DNA of 64,000 bases, from the NCBI GenBank assembly GCA_031763025.1, contig JASSKH010000006.1, forward strand, positions 4,957,691 through 5,021,690. Reading direction: 5' to 3'. Made by a program: the position numbers and the translations under genes. Numbering within the stretch: position 1 is the first letter of the stretch; every line of letters begins with the position of its first letter. This stretch comes from Macrocystis pyrifera (taxonomy: Eukaryota; Sar; Phaeophyceae; Laminariales; Laminariaceae). The notes below the pieces were generated by a model, which searched no databases, was not told where the DNA came from, and was given only the letters and a program-made list of their open reading frames with translations. Below, in pieces: positions 1-11,669 of this stretch.

Positions 1-1952
1 TGCATCGCCTGACGAGGCGCTGGCCACGCCGCAGTTGTGCTGTACTGGAACTGTGCGTAGCTCAATGCCCCGGACGACGAGAAAAAGGTGACCCATGTGG
101 GTTTTCGCGGGCTCCGCGCAGCGTCAACGCCTAGGACCACCGTTGAGCGCTGCAGGCTGCAGCTGTCCCCTGTGTCAACGGTGTCCTGGTTGGCGATCTC
201 GTGGTGAAGGACGCCGTCGTGGTCGTCTTGACGATCGCCGTGGTGGTTGTTGTGGCGATACACGCACAGGACGCGGCATGCATCACCTGTCGAGGTGCTG
301 GCCACGCTGCTGTTGTGCTGTACAAGAACCGTACGTAACTTATTAGCCCCGTACGCTGAGGCAAACGTGGAACATGTGGGTATGCGCGGGCTCTGTGCAG
401 CGTCGACGCGTTGCATCTTCGCCGGGTGCTGCAGGCTGCAGTTGTCCCCCGTGTCGTGGGTGTCCTGGTTGGCATACTCCGGGTGACGGTCGACGTCTTG
501 TTCGTCGTGGCCGTCGTGGTGGTGGTGGTGGTGGCGATACACGCACAGGACGCGGCACGCATCGCCTGCCGAGGCGCTGGCCACGCCGCAGGTTTGCTGT
601 ACCGAGACCGTGCGTAGCCCAATGCCCCCGGACGCCGAGAAGAACGTGGCACATGTGGTTATGCGCGGGCTCCGCTCAGCGTCGACGCCTAGGACCCCCG
701 CTGAGTGCTGCAGACTGCGGTTGTCCCCCGTGTCGTAGGTGTCCTGGTTGGCATGCCCGGGATGACGGTCGCCATCCGTCTCGTCGTGGCCGTCGTCGTG
801 GTGGTCGTGGGGGCAATACACGCACAGGACGCGATATGCATCGCCTGCCGAGGCGCTGGTCACGCTGCAGTTTTGCTGTACCGGAACCGTGCGCAGCCCA
901 ATGCCCCCGGACGCCGAGACAAAGGTGGCCCATGTGGGCTTGCGCGGGCTCCGCGCAGCGTGGACGTCTCGGAGCTCCGCGCAGTGCTGCGAGATGGGGT
1001 TGTCCTTCGTGTCGTGGGCAGCCTGGTTGTCAATCTCGGAGTAACGATCGCCGTCCAGCTCGTCGTGGCCGTCGCCGTGGTGATCGAGGGGGCGATACAC
1101 GCACAGGACGCGGCATGCATCGCCTGCCGAGGCTCTGACCACGCTTCGATTGTGCTGTAATCGAACCGTGCGTAACTCAATGCCCCCGGACGCCGAGACA
1201 AAGGAGGCCCATGTGGGCTTGCGCGGGCTTCGCGCAGCGTGGACGTCTCGGAGCTCCGCGGAGTGCTGCGAGATGGGGTTGTCCCCCGTGACGTGGGCAG
1301 CCTGGTTGTCAATCTCGGAGTAACGATCGCCGTCCAGCTCGTCGTGGCCGTCGCCGTGGTGGTCGTGGGTGCGATACACGCACAGGGCGCGGCATGCATC
1401 GCCTGCCGAGGCGCTGGCCACGCTGTTGCTGTGCTGTAATGCAACCGTTCGTAGCCCAATTCCCCCGTATGCCGAGACAAAGGAGGCCCATGTGGGCTTG
1501 CGCGGGCTCCGCGCAGCGCCGACGCGTTGCACCTCCGCTGCGTGCTGCAGGCTGCGGTCGTCTCCCGTCTCGTGGGTGTCCTTGTTGGCATGCTTTAGGT
1601 GACGGTCGCCGTCGTCGTTGTACCCATCCGCGAGCTTTTGGATTCCGATCTGAACGTACTCCATGAGGCTTTCGCTCTCGAGGATAGTATCCCGTAGGCT
1701 ACGAATAGGGTCGACGTCTTCGTTCTCTGACGGAATAGGTGAGAGAGGGCCTTTCTTCTCGTCACCGTCGCTGTCCTTACTGTGACGGTGGTTGCGGTCT
1801 TTGTGTCGGTTGAGGCCGTTTTCGTGGGGGTGGAGGTCGCTGTCGTGGTGGTGCTTGTCGCTCTCGTCGTTGACGCCCAAGACGTGAGACATAACGTCCA
1901 TGTGCAGGTTGCATGTCGCTGGCCTGACCTCGCTCTCCTCGTATTTCTTCAT
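1..1952 (-). pseudogene. 93-residue tandem-repeat protein gene, copy A (cut by window edge)
   Basis: On the minus strand a frame opens at the Met at 1,952 (MKKYEESE) and I read it open to about position 70. The N-terminal 100 residues are charged and His/Asp-rich. Then come units of 93 residues (279 bp). The marker GCGATACACGCACAG on the plus strand recurs at 255, 534, 813, 1,092 and 1,371, exactly 279 apart. Each unit carries a core like CRVLCVYRHH followed by a His/Asp-rich stretch. Near position 70 copy A is one base shorter than copy B, which shifts the frame. That may be decay or a sequencing slip. The upstream part of the frame is CT-rich low complexity, so the true start is uncertain. 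I do not recognise the family and infer no function. Confidence 0.55.
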
Positions 1953-2019
1953 GAAAGACACAGAGAGCAGAGGGCGCGAGAGCAGGGGCGAGGGGGAGAG
2001 GGCGAGAGGGAGAGGGGGA

Positions 2020-2071
<52 letters not shown>
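2020..2071 (+). repeat. (GA)n microsatellite
   Basis: A run of GA dinucleotides lies just upstream of the repeat gene. Copy B has a much shorter run at about 37,764-37,782, so the tract length has changed since duplication. Confidence 0.95.
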
Positions 2072-2074
<3 letters not shown>

Positions 2075-5000
2075 GGGTAGAGAAAGGAAGACGTGTATTA
2101 AAGACAGAAATAGAGAGTGAGGGAGTGGTTGAGACAGGGGGCGAGAAGGCGAGTGAAACAGAGGGGGAGGGATGGCGAGAGCGAATGAACGATATATGTA
2201 TACATACAGCATGAAAGTAAAGGAGAGCGAGGGAGATGGCCAGCCTGCTTGATCCAGCCATCAGAGAAACAAAAGATAACACGATCAAACATTTGACATG
2301 CCTACACCCAACGGCATGGATGCTGCCGTATCCACGTCGTGCCGAAATGGGTTCCGCGCGACAAGGTAGTAGAGTACCACGGAAGGTGGTACTCGTTGTG
2401 AGCGGAGGTTGGGCATACGCCAGTCAGTTTTACGTAATTGATTGACCCATTACGAACTTCAAAATTTGAATAAAACGTGCCCACCCCAAAAATGGCATGC
2501 AAACCACATTGCAAAGTGCTAGAGTTGGGTTAGCTTTGCAGCTCTACAAGACAGTAGAGCTCACTACGTGTTCCATCACAAAATGGTTGACACACACCGT
2601 GTACGAGACGAAGGGACTAAGGCTCACCAATGCTTGCTTCGAATGTTGACGTGTTAATCAAATCCGGGGTAAGCTGCATTCCTGCACGAAATATACGATA
2701 CAACTGGCACGTCGTGTTTTTTTAAGCAAATTTAAAACACATTGCACGATCTCCTACAGCAGTAGAGTAGCTGGTACAGGTACGCCTGTATAATGTGTCA
2801 AAGTATGACGTTTGGCAATTTGGCATGATGAGAGCTCGAGCAGTACGTCGTACGAGTGCTCGTAGAGGGTACGTTAATCATATCGTGTATCATGTCCCGA
2901 ACCCCGAACTGCAATACAGAAACCGACGGTTGATTGTCACCTTTGGTGGTAAACGTGATTAAATACAATCGTACCGGAAATAGAGGTAATTGTTTATCGG
3001 CAAAACGAAATGGATACACTTTTTATCCAAAGGGGCCGATACGGCACTTGGGTAGAAAAGGAAGATCCTGATTTTTGTAACGATCCCTGAAGCGGGGAAA
3101 CGAAGTGGGCGCGAAAAAAAGAATCGAATATATGCAGCGACCAAAGATACCAAAGTGCCAGTAGAACGGCAACAACAGTAGTGCCGCTGCCAGCCGCTAT
3201 CGCCTGATATTGGCAAGTAGGAGGATCATGCGGACAAGCTAGTAACACAACGGCTAGCTGCAGCAGCAGTAGCAGGATAAGCAGCAGACTGCTGCTATAA
3301 CGTGCAGCAGTAGCAACACGGCAGAAAAGGCGAGGGCCTTCTTCGAGTATGAGTTGCTGCTGATAAACAATGGTGCGCTCAATACCAGCCTGCTGGCGTA
3401 ACCGCGCCCGAGCATTACGCTCTATGCACGCCCGGAGCCCAACTTGGACGCTTGGCGAACAGGCCGCGGAGATCTTGCTCGTACCGCCGTGCTGTTACGC
3501 TGCTGCTGTGCTACTGCTTATGCTTCTGCTGCTGCTGCTACTGCTTCGTTGGGTGTGCGGGAATATCGTGCCTGTAGATGATTATGCTACTGGTGTAGAG
3601 AGAGCTGGGAAGTGAAAAATAGAGTAGTATGGAGTGGGCGTGGGGTGGGGGGGGGGGTGGTGATAGTCGCTTCTCTTCTTCATATCTGGCACAACCCTCT
3701 CTGGCTTATCCTCGTAGCGCGCCAGAAACGCGTTGGATTTCTCTTCTGGGTTCTCGCTCCGTGGTTTGAGCACGCTCGCTCATTTGTTAAGACCAACGGA
3801 GAAGCCGGCAGGTTGGACGAGTTCGCAAGCTGTATCCCCGGTCGATATATATTGCATATACTCATCGTACGTTTCTTTGTACAACCCAGCGATAAAATGT
3901 TACATTTGAGCAAACTATCCAACAAGATGTCTTCATTTAGGGACGTCTAAAAAACACCCTGTCGTACCTGGTGCTTATTCATTTTTCTACTCGGGGATGC
4001 AATAAAACCATGCAGCTACAGCAGCTGCTGTTTTTGTTGACACTGGCGTTGGGTGCGAGAAGAATGTGACAAGAGAACTGCTGTAGACGATGAAAAAAAC
4101 GGTTGTGAAGCGTGTGGGGGGGGTGGGGGGGTTGGTGGTCTCGGTCGGATAGCCTCTTCGTGCCTGGCAGGGGACTGACGGTCCATTTAGACACCGGTAC
4201 AGACTTGCACGCTTTCACAACAAACCACAGAACGATACTCGTACCATATAATTGTACTTCTCTGGTGAGTTGGGTTCTCGCTCCCTGGTTTGGGCACGCT
4301 CAATGGGCAAAACCAACCATAAAGCCGGCACGTTCTACGGTTTTGCAAGCTTTAAACGCCCTTTTCGACAGTTGTTGATTGTTGTATTCGCCCGCGAACA
4401 GTATAGTGGTTTGACCCTAACAAGGTCGACTCATTTCTTTGTTTTCGAGCCGGTTTTTGCATGCTGTTCGTGTTTTTCATGGATTGACCCACGTGAGACC
4501 CTCGCCTAAAAAACGAAATCTTCGAGGAAACTTGTTTCAATTTTTTATTTTTCGATTCGGATATGCAATCTGACCAAAACGTATAATAAATGGACCTGAA
4601 TTTCAACTTAATTAATTCGTACTGAAAATTGAGTTAACTTATATATTTTCCGTCGTCGGGCACACGAAATGGGATCATCACACAACGTACAAGGGGGGCT
4701 TTGCCGCGGCGGGCGGGCCCGCGCTTACATGCTCGTTACGATCGAAGATGTAGGCTAATCGAGGCCGTCAAAGCGACAGCACTGTGAGCACACTAATAAC
4801 AATTCGTGTTTGAGTGAACCAGCAACAACAAAATGTTCCATCCAGCACAATACATAAACTAATCGAAGAAAATGTAGTACATCGAGTTGGCCACGAACTA
4901 CGCGAGAAGCCGAATTAAACGTTTCGAATATTACCACTGAGTATCGCTCTCATCTGGGTAGCTTGCTGCCTCCCCTCGTGGGCCTACTTCAAGGCGCCGC

Positions 5001-5160
5001 TGTTACCGTCTGGCACTTTTTCGTACAACAGAATCAACAACATTTCATACCATTAATAGGAGAACTCATAGTTCGTGTACATATCGACAGCACGTCTGCT
5101 GTGTGATACGAGATGCCAAGCAACAAAGGCAAAACAAATACGTAGCACCCAAGAAACAAA
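2072..5160. other. No recognisable gene
   Basis: Conserved with copy B (37,800-40,950) without an ORF longer than about 112 codons. It contains a CTG-rich stretch (3,490-3,550), a G run at 3,646-3,657 that is the target of a copy B insertion, and another G-rich patch at 4,112-4,130. I see no protein family or RNA gene here. Confidence 0.6.
3490..3550 (+). repeat. Imperfect CTG trinucleotide stretch
   Basis: Clusters of CTGCTG and CTACTG. The same tract is at about 39,200-39,260 in copy B with small changes. Confidence 0.75.
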
Positions 5161-5171
5161 ATACGAGTTCT

Positions 5172-5236
5172 CCTGGATTTTGAACCTGGGCCTTGTCCAG
5201 CAGAACGAAGGTATCCATGCTGCGCGTTGAACCACC
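5172..5236 (-). ncRNA. Possible tRNA-derived relic
   Basis: On the minus strand a B-box-like GGTTCAAAATCC (one base longer than consensus) lies 48 nt downstream of TGGTTCAACGCG, which resembles a tRNA A box. The surrounding stems do not pair convincingly, so this is at best a tRNA-derived fragment. The copy B equivalent is near 40,959-41,023. It could be chance. Confidence 0.25.
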
Positions 5237-5542
5237 TTTCATATGTCGGAGTGAGCCCTTCAGTAAATGCGTTCTTGTATATACGAGTAGACGCTTGACA
5301 TCGGGACAAATACTGTTGAAAACAATCGAAATTCCGCCCCCCCCCCCGGGAGATGATGTCAGGCACGAACGAGAAAAAACGCACCGATTGGCGGACCTCA
5401 TTGCTAGCTACAGTAGATCCAATACGACTCAAATAATAATATGGTGTTAAAAGGACGCTTCGATTGCTTACACACGACCGACCCCAACATATCTGTATAT
5501 TTTGTGCATCACGTGTGATTTATGATAATGTTTTCCTGTTTA

Positions 5543-6246
5543 TTCTACCTACCAGGTAAGCAGTATACAATATCATGTGTCTGAGTTCGTTCGATTCTGA
5601 ATTCTCATTTATATATACCAGGTAAAATGTACCAGGGACACGTATGCATGTGGATGTTATTATTGGAACATGGGCTACACCTTGTCAGATGGCCAGTAGA
5701 ATCATACTGCTGTTGTGATAGTATACTGATAGTATAATTTTTATACTTCGTATTAACAAAAGTAGTTGTGTAAGTTCCTTTTTTTGTTTTCGGTACTTCA
5801 ATTCGTTCTATTTTTGGTTCTTTTTGGGAGCATTGATGAGCTATCCCCAACGCCCCCAATTGTGTCTGCTACAAATGCGGCATGCAATAGCTACTTGAAT
5901 GTCACCTATATGCATGCTTGGTATCATACTGATCCCCAGGAAGAGTGGGAGAGCGTTGTATAGCCGGATTTGTCTAGTGAGGGCCTAGGGCCGATGCTGG
6001 CGGTAAACATCTGTCCCGACCAACCACAGACGTTCAACAAAGGTCATTAATAATGAGGCGTTTCCGTAGTAAGAAACCAGTTGTTTCCACTTTCCTGACG
6101 AAATGATTCCAGCTACAGTGCTATCAATTGTTTCGCGAAAGTTTTTGAAGAAATGGCTGCGTAAGGACATCATCAAGTAGAATATAACTCCAAAATCATT
6201 CCTACCCTGAATCTAAGTACATACAAGGCAAGCACACAAATTCTAC
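5543..6246. repeat. 692-bp segment present only in copy A
   Basis: TTCTAC at 5,543 and again at 6,241 bracket a segment that is absent from copy B, where the flanks meet near 41,330. This fits either an insertion with a 6-bp target duplication or a deletion in copy B between short direct repeats. The segment contains repeated ACCAGGTAA motifs near both 5,551 and 5,620 and a 65-codon ORF (5,766-5,963) that I cannot identify. No terminal inverted repeats are obvious. Confidence 0.6.
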
Positions 6247-6596
6247 ACGTTTTCCGCACAAAGATTCAAGTGTCCACGCTTGTTAAGAGATAGACCTTTT
6301 GCACACGTGTTCTACTAACCCCTGCCATACCGTTGACGAATGTGCTTTTTTTCCGTTTTCCGCTGGAAACTTGATATACCCAGGAAAACAAAAGCCCAAA
6401 CATCTGGCGAAAAAAGCGCACTCGTGAACGGGTTGGCAGGGGCTCATGTAGCACACGTACGCCAACACGCAGGACCTATCTCCAACAAACGGCTTGCACG
6501 TCCGATGCTTGAAATATTTCGGTTCATGAACTCGAAGCAGCCTGTAGCCTAGATCAAACAGAGGTTCGTGTCATATGTACACACAGAGGGATCTGA

Positions 6597-7431
6597 GTGA
6601 GCCTGCAGAAATTCACGCAGGATTCTAAGGGGGAACTATTTGGATTGGTGTGGAAACGCTTTTGCGGCATTGTTGGTGAAAGGGCTACCGTAAGGCCCTT
6701 TCTTCCTGTGCACGAAAGAAATCGGACTCCGCAGACGTTAGGTCTGATTGTTTTGCCGCCAAAGATCTCAGTCCCTTCCGTTTACGATCGGACTGGTTTA
6801 CAGAACCTACATCGCTTCAACCTTACATAAAACCAGGGCCAGACTCGGTGAAGATATATGGTACGGTACAAAACGTTTGTGGAAAACATTATTATAGCTG
6901 TAGTTTGAGAGTAAACTTGTTTGGGCAACTATGCACCTCCGAAAGTGTCGGGACGGCTATTCGGAAAACGGCTGTGAATTGACAGTAAACATGTTAGGTA
7001 TTAGTACACATCTGTACAGCAGTATCAATAGTAGTGGGGATGCGTTGGAAAACGTCGAGCTTTTGACGGTAGGGTGTGCTTTTCGGGAGCGAGACACCTC
7101 GGATGCGGTCGGGGTGGTAAGCAAGAACGTCGATGAAAATTCAAGTGGACGTTGTGGGGTAATAATACACCCCGGAAAATGTCGGTACGGGGCACTTCGC
7201 GCATCCTTTGCGTACATCAATGACGACGGCGACCACCGCCACCATCACGAGGACAGCCACAACGATGCAGTCCATGCCAACGGTCTCCAAGATTCGTCGC
7301 ATTGCGCGACCTCGAACAAACCAAATAAATCCAAGCCGAACCAAACCAACCTAAATAAAAGCTCTCCTTCGCGGCAACACACGCGCATCACTTTATCCGT
7401 AAATATGAGGAACGATTATTCATTCGTATGA
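6597..7431 (+). other. Unassigned ORF cluster, copy A
   Basis: A 77-codon ORF at 6,597 and a 166-codon ORF at 6,931-7,431 occur here. In copy B the first is longer (41,693-42,079, 128 codons), so the frames are not conserved as units. The last third of the 166-codon ORF is His/Asp-rich and resembles the acidic part of the 93-residue repeat (see 42,276-42,539). The minus strand is also open and in copy B encodes a hydrophobic valine-rich stretch (42,054-42,488), so the coding strand is not certain. Confidence 0.35.
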
Positions 7432-7852
7432 ATGCCAAACTCCAAATGTTGGTTATACATGATTGTATTATTGCTTCCAGATCAATACGAGAGTACATAC
7501 GAATACACACAAGTAGAAGTACAGGGACGTTTTAGTGAAAGACACAACGTATACGGAATGGGTTGTTATCACTTCATACACCATGTACCTGGCAACATTC
7601 TTCATGGCTTTCCTTGTTTTTCTTTGGAAAAATTAAGAAAACCCAGGAAACAAGGAACATCCATTTCCTACTAAATGGGTCGGTTATTACTAAAAAACAC
7701 CATGTACCCGTTAACATTTTTCGTGGCTTGCTTCATTTCTCTTGGAAAAAAATAGCAAGAAAACCGTTGCAACCGTTGCGATCACATGATGAAAAATAGA
7801 ATATATGTACTTTTTTCGCCCATTTTTTCATTCTTTTCCCTTGGTTCTAGTG

Positions 7853-7915
7853 ACCCCCCCCCCCCTCCCCCTTCTCTAAATCTGGATGGGTTGGCGTCGA
7901 ATGGCGAGGACGCTG
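7853..7915 (+). mobile_element. C run plus 5'-end signature shared with the poly(C) SINE-like elements
   Basis: A run of 14 C followed by TCCCCC is followed by GGGTTGGCGTCG at about 7,889 and then a TGGC..GAC..CTGT series. The SINE-like elements at 25,761 and 27,189 begin with the same GGGTTGGCGTCG in the same place relative to a C run. This may be the true 5' end of the LINE whose ORFs start near 9,740, or a SINE relic. Copy B has the same at 42,964-43,030. Confidence 0.4.
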
Positions 7916-8044
7916 TGTCTTTTTCCCCAGACACTAGACATGCAATGTGCAGTTCCTTCCGGCGCAAATACCGCATAGACCAGACAAAACACAGACACCA
8001 TGCAAACAACAGCTCCAAAACCAGACTCACCGGTAAAGTAAACA

Positions 8045-8420
8045 CAATACAATATAAGTTTTTTCCCATACCAAAACACTACCCAGATTTAGAGATGAAT
8101 TTACTCAACTAACATTTTTTTTTCCGTACTGAAACGCAAAAACCAGATTTAGACGTGAAACCATTGAATTAACGAGTTTTTTTTTTCCGTTATCATAACA
8201 CAAACCTCATTCAGACATGAAATTACTCTACTATTAATAATCATTTTCTTTCGATATCGAAACCCAAAACAGAAATATATATGGAATTACTCTCCTAGCC
8301 GTTTTTTTTTTCCCATACCAAAACACAAACCAGATCTAGACATGAAATAACTATTACTCATTTATCCAGTTTTTCGCCCCCATATCCGAACCCAGACCAG
8401 AACCTAAGACATGAATAAAG
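8045..8420 (+). repeat. About 65-bp AT-rich degenerate tandem repeats
   Basis: About six degenerate units contain a T run, a CCATACCAAAACAC-like block, an ACCAGAT block and a GACATGAA block. Copy B carries the same array at 43,165-43,520. If the LINE begins at the 7,853 C run, these would be 5' UTR repeats of the LINE. Confidence 0.7.
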
Positions 8421-9076
8421 TGTATAGTCTCTCCCATACCATAATACTGGCGGTAGCGGAACAAACGATAGACCAAAAACTTAGCATGAAGGTGGACCGC
8501 CTGACATGCACACACCTAGATACAGCATGGTCACCCCCAACATGTTTAATTCACATCAAGGTTGGGGGTCTTGTGGTAAGATATCCGTAAGGCTTTACCG
8601 TTGCTGATTTCCATTGGGGCGGTGGAAAGCCTGGGCTGACATTATTCCTAAAATCCCCGACATTAGGTACACATACCAAGCGCTAAGTGAAGGGGAGGGG
8701 TGGATGATGCACGCCACTAAGTCAGCCCCAAAACAGAAATATATATGGAATTACTCTCCTAGCCGTTTTTTTTTTCTAACTCATTTATCCAGTTTTTACC
8801 AGAACCTAAGACATGAATAAAGTGTATAGTCTCTCCCATACCATAATACTGGCGGTAGCGGAACAAACGATAGACCAAAAACTTAGCATGAAGGTGGACC
8901 GCCTGACATGCACACACCTAGATAACATTCACATCTGTGCGTAAGGCTTTACCGTTGCTGATTTCCATTGGGCGGTGGAAGCCTGGGCTGACATTATTCC
9001 TAAAATCCCCGACATTAGGTACACATACCAAGCGCTAAGTGAAGGGGAGGGGTGGATGATGCACGCCACTAAGTCA
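8263..9076. repeat. Local tandem duplication private to copy A
   Basis: The block starting CCAAAACAGAAATATA at 8,263 recurs at 8,727 and both blocks end with the same GCCACTAAGTCA (8,713 and 9,065). The second unit is shorter because of internal deletions. Copy B has only one unit (43,378-43,830), so the duplication arose after the copies separated or was lost in B. Confidence 0.85.
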
Positions 9077-9466
9077 AGATCTATTATACTCATGAAACAA
9101 ACTAAAACTTGCATTTGACCGACCACACGACCATGGAGAAGGAGCACCAAGCGGTACGTGGATATCTTGGTATCTTGAAGGATATAAGTCGGTACGAAAA
9201 GTAGGGGGATTGTTGGCCAAGCTTTCCGCAGTGAAGGTCCACTCGGGAGCATTAGTGGGATAGTTACCCATGGTGAAACGTGAATATGACAGAGGAAGCG
9301 ACGTACGGGGCATCTCGATGTGAGTAAGACTTTGTGTTATGCAAGCCGTCCTTGAACCTTGCATGGTAAAAATGGCCTCCCTGGAGAAAAGTAACCAGTA
9401 CAGCAGCGGGGCAAGAAGATAGAAGATACGATCATGGGATGCCAGGATGGCTACCATACAGATCGC
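9074..9466 (-). CDS. Exon-like ORF with membrane segment, copy A (unknown)
   Basis: A minus-strand frame of about 130 codons begins directly after a good 3' splice site, a pyrimidine-rich stretch ending TTTGTTTCAG next to 9,466. It starts with a hydrophobic stretch (ILASHDRIFYLLAPLLYWLL), followed by a polar region and a stop at 9,074. Copy B (43,826-44,215) keeps the frame with one codon fewer. I recognise no domain. It is close to the LINE, so it might be antisense chance in a LINE 5' region rather than a host exon. Confidence 0.35.
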   Translation of the reverse strand, partial: AICMVAILASHDRIFYLLAPLLYWLLFSREAIFTMQGSRTACITQSLTHIEMPRTSLPLSYSRFTMGNYPTNAPEWTFTAESLANNPPTFRTDLYPSRYQDIHVPLGAPSPWSCGRSNASFSLFHEYNRS

Positions 9467-10199
9467 CTGAAACAAAGGTGAGGTACTTGTGTTAAGGGTG
9501 TTGAACTTGGCTCCAGACTACGAGCCCGTGTTGGAGACACTATTTAGTGTGGTGCGCCGACAAAAGAACTGAAAGACACCAGACCCTCAACGAGTACTAG
9601 GATTGGGAAGTCCCAATAACTTGAACAATTCCCACTACCGATATGAACACGAACAAGCTGGAGATATTCTCGGGCAGTAATTGAAAGAAAGACGGCGAGG
9701 CAGGGTGAGTGGAGAAAGAAAGATTGGCAGGGTAAAGTCCAGATAGTGCTGATATTAGGAGTTCCTAGGGCCATGACGAGGATTGAGTCCATAAGGAATT
9801 GCGACGAAAAAGTAGGACTGTACTGCATTGCAATACGAAACATATAACGAGAGAGAGAGAACGCCTTCGAGTCGGGCTAAAGCCGAAAGTGAGAGCGACT
9901 GGCAGAGGATAGAGACAGAAAAATGGTCGACATGGGTTAGAAAACTAGGATGGAGAGCATGTATAGGTATTAATAGTGGGATAGCGAAACTAGGACGTAG
10001 TCTAAGCGTGAACGAAGGTAAGTCGAAGCAGGAAACAACAAGTGGCTCAAAGGGAATGGGGGGGGAAAAACACATGGACGCAGAACAAGCAGACAAAATC
10101 AGTAACGGAAACGGAAAGAATGCTCAAAGAAGAGATAGAAAATACTCTTAGCGATAACTGAAAAGGAACAACAGGTAAGACTAGAGCGGATGGTGAAAC

Positions 10200-10975
10200 G
10201 AAAAAGAGGCTGAGAATAAGATCATGGAATGTATGTGAGTTCGCCACGGCGGAAGAGCACAAAAGGATGGAAATTGCCGAACAAGTCAGTAAGCGCGACC
10301 TAGACATAGTTGGAATTCAAGAGTTGTGGGGAGAAGGAGGGGGGGAGATAGGATGCACAGTTGGAGAGTACGCATGGACAAGAAAAAAGAGAAAGGGACA
10401 GAATAGCGAGGATAGGGGGGCAGGGGGCGTGGGATTCCTAGCCAAATAATACCTGTGTGAAATAATAGAGTTGATCTAAGACACTAACTTCGACGAAAGC
10501 ATATGGATTAAGATACCAGGGGAGCGGGCAGCGAACAATTACTTTTTAGGAAACATTTATGTGCCCCCAGAGTCGAAGAATACGATAAAATATATACAGA
10601 GGAAGTTCGAAGAAGTCGCGGTAGTTGTACAGAAAAATACGAGGCAAGGAGAAGTCGTAGTAGTGGGAGATTTAATTGAGGAATTGAGAAGGCAAGCAAA
10701 CTGAATGGAACGTTGGAAAATACGCAGAAGTAAACAAGAATAAGAATCGGGAAGAGATGTTGAAGTTCCTCAAGCACAGCGGGATGAAGACGTTGAACGA
10801 CAGAGTAGAAAACGCAGAACCGGAATGGACTAGACGGTGCATACAAAGGGGAAAATGCTCTGTCCCTGACTCTATAGCAGTAGAAAATGGGGGTCGTAAG
10901 GAAACGGAACCACATGTATGCGCAGCGGACGTAGGAACTACGGATCACTGTCCAATATGGGCAGACAGTTAACAG
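10200..10975 (+). pseudogene. LINE endonuclease domain remnant, copy A
   Basis: The AP-type endonuclease is recognisable by SWNVCEF, the catalytic-glutamate block VGIQELW, the glycine-rich AGGVGFLAK, the block EVVVVGDL (where the family usually has GDFN) and TTDHCPIWAD near 10,940, the usual DH motif. The frame is broken into several pieces. Such endonucleases nick target DNA to prime reverse transcription. Confidence 0.85.
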
Positions 10976-11669
10976 AGGAGAGTTATCAACCATAGACGAG
11001 GTAGGAAATTGCACAGATGTAAACTAGATAAAACCAAAAATACACGGCACGAGTTCCAAGAAGAGATGGCCAAAAATGCAGAGCAATTTTCCGAGCTATT
11101 GGACATAATAGGTGCAACGAGGAATGATATAGAGAGGGACGATGCAGGAGCTAGGATAATAGAAGGATGGGAGCAGTTGGTCAAGCCCACAGCAAGTAAA
11201 GTAGTAAGGACGAAATTGATAGTATGCAACAGAGCAGTAAAATGGTGGGATGCGGAGAGCGACTATAACAGCAAGGAGAAAGGCACACGAAATATATATA
11301 TCGAATAAAAAAACATGACAGGATGGGAGGTATATGCTACAGCTAGAAAGAAAGAACCAAAATGGTAGAGAAGAAGAAGGGTGTACGGAAAGACGTAGTA
11401 ATCAAAACGAATCATCACTTTGTGGGCCGGATGAAGCAGATGTGGGTAGGGATAAAAAAGAGTTACTGGGCAAACAAGCAGGAGAGGCAGACACGGGAAT
11501 AGCCCCCCTAAGAGCACAGAACGGTAGAATGGTTGGTAGTTGGGAGGGGAAAAGTGAATTACCAGTAGAGCATTAGCGTAAGCTAGAAACACCCGCAGCC
11601 AACGAAACATTCGACGTAGAATTCGAGATAGACCTCGACGCGTGGGCAGAGGTGAACGTAGATGCATAA

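Noticed and set aside
374-1138. Plus-strand 254-codon ORF over the 279-bp repeats (and 36,117-36,662 in copy B)
   Set aside because: Units are a multiple of three without stops in several frames. The minus-strand frame is longer, includes a charged non-repeat N-terminal part and is the better candidate.
860-1591. Second minus-strand frame across the same repeats
   Set aside because: It is a shadow of the CRVLCVY frame, with Thr-rich runs produced by CAC/ACC triplets.
1949-2212. Minus-strand ORF of Leu/Ser repeats
   Set aside because: Derived from the (GA)n/CT-rich stretch upstream of the repeat gene.
9828-10151. Separate host gene encoding a Lys/Glu-rich protein
   Set aside because: It lies directly upstream of the endonuclease, is carried in both LINE copies and has the composition of a LINE leader ORF.
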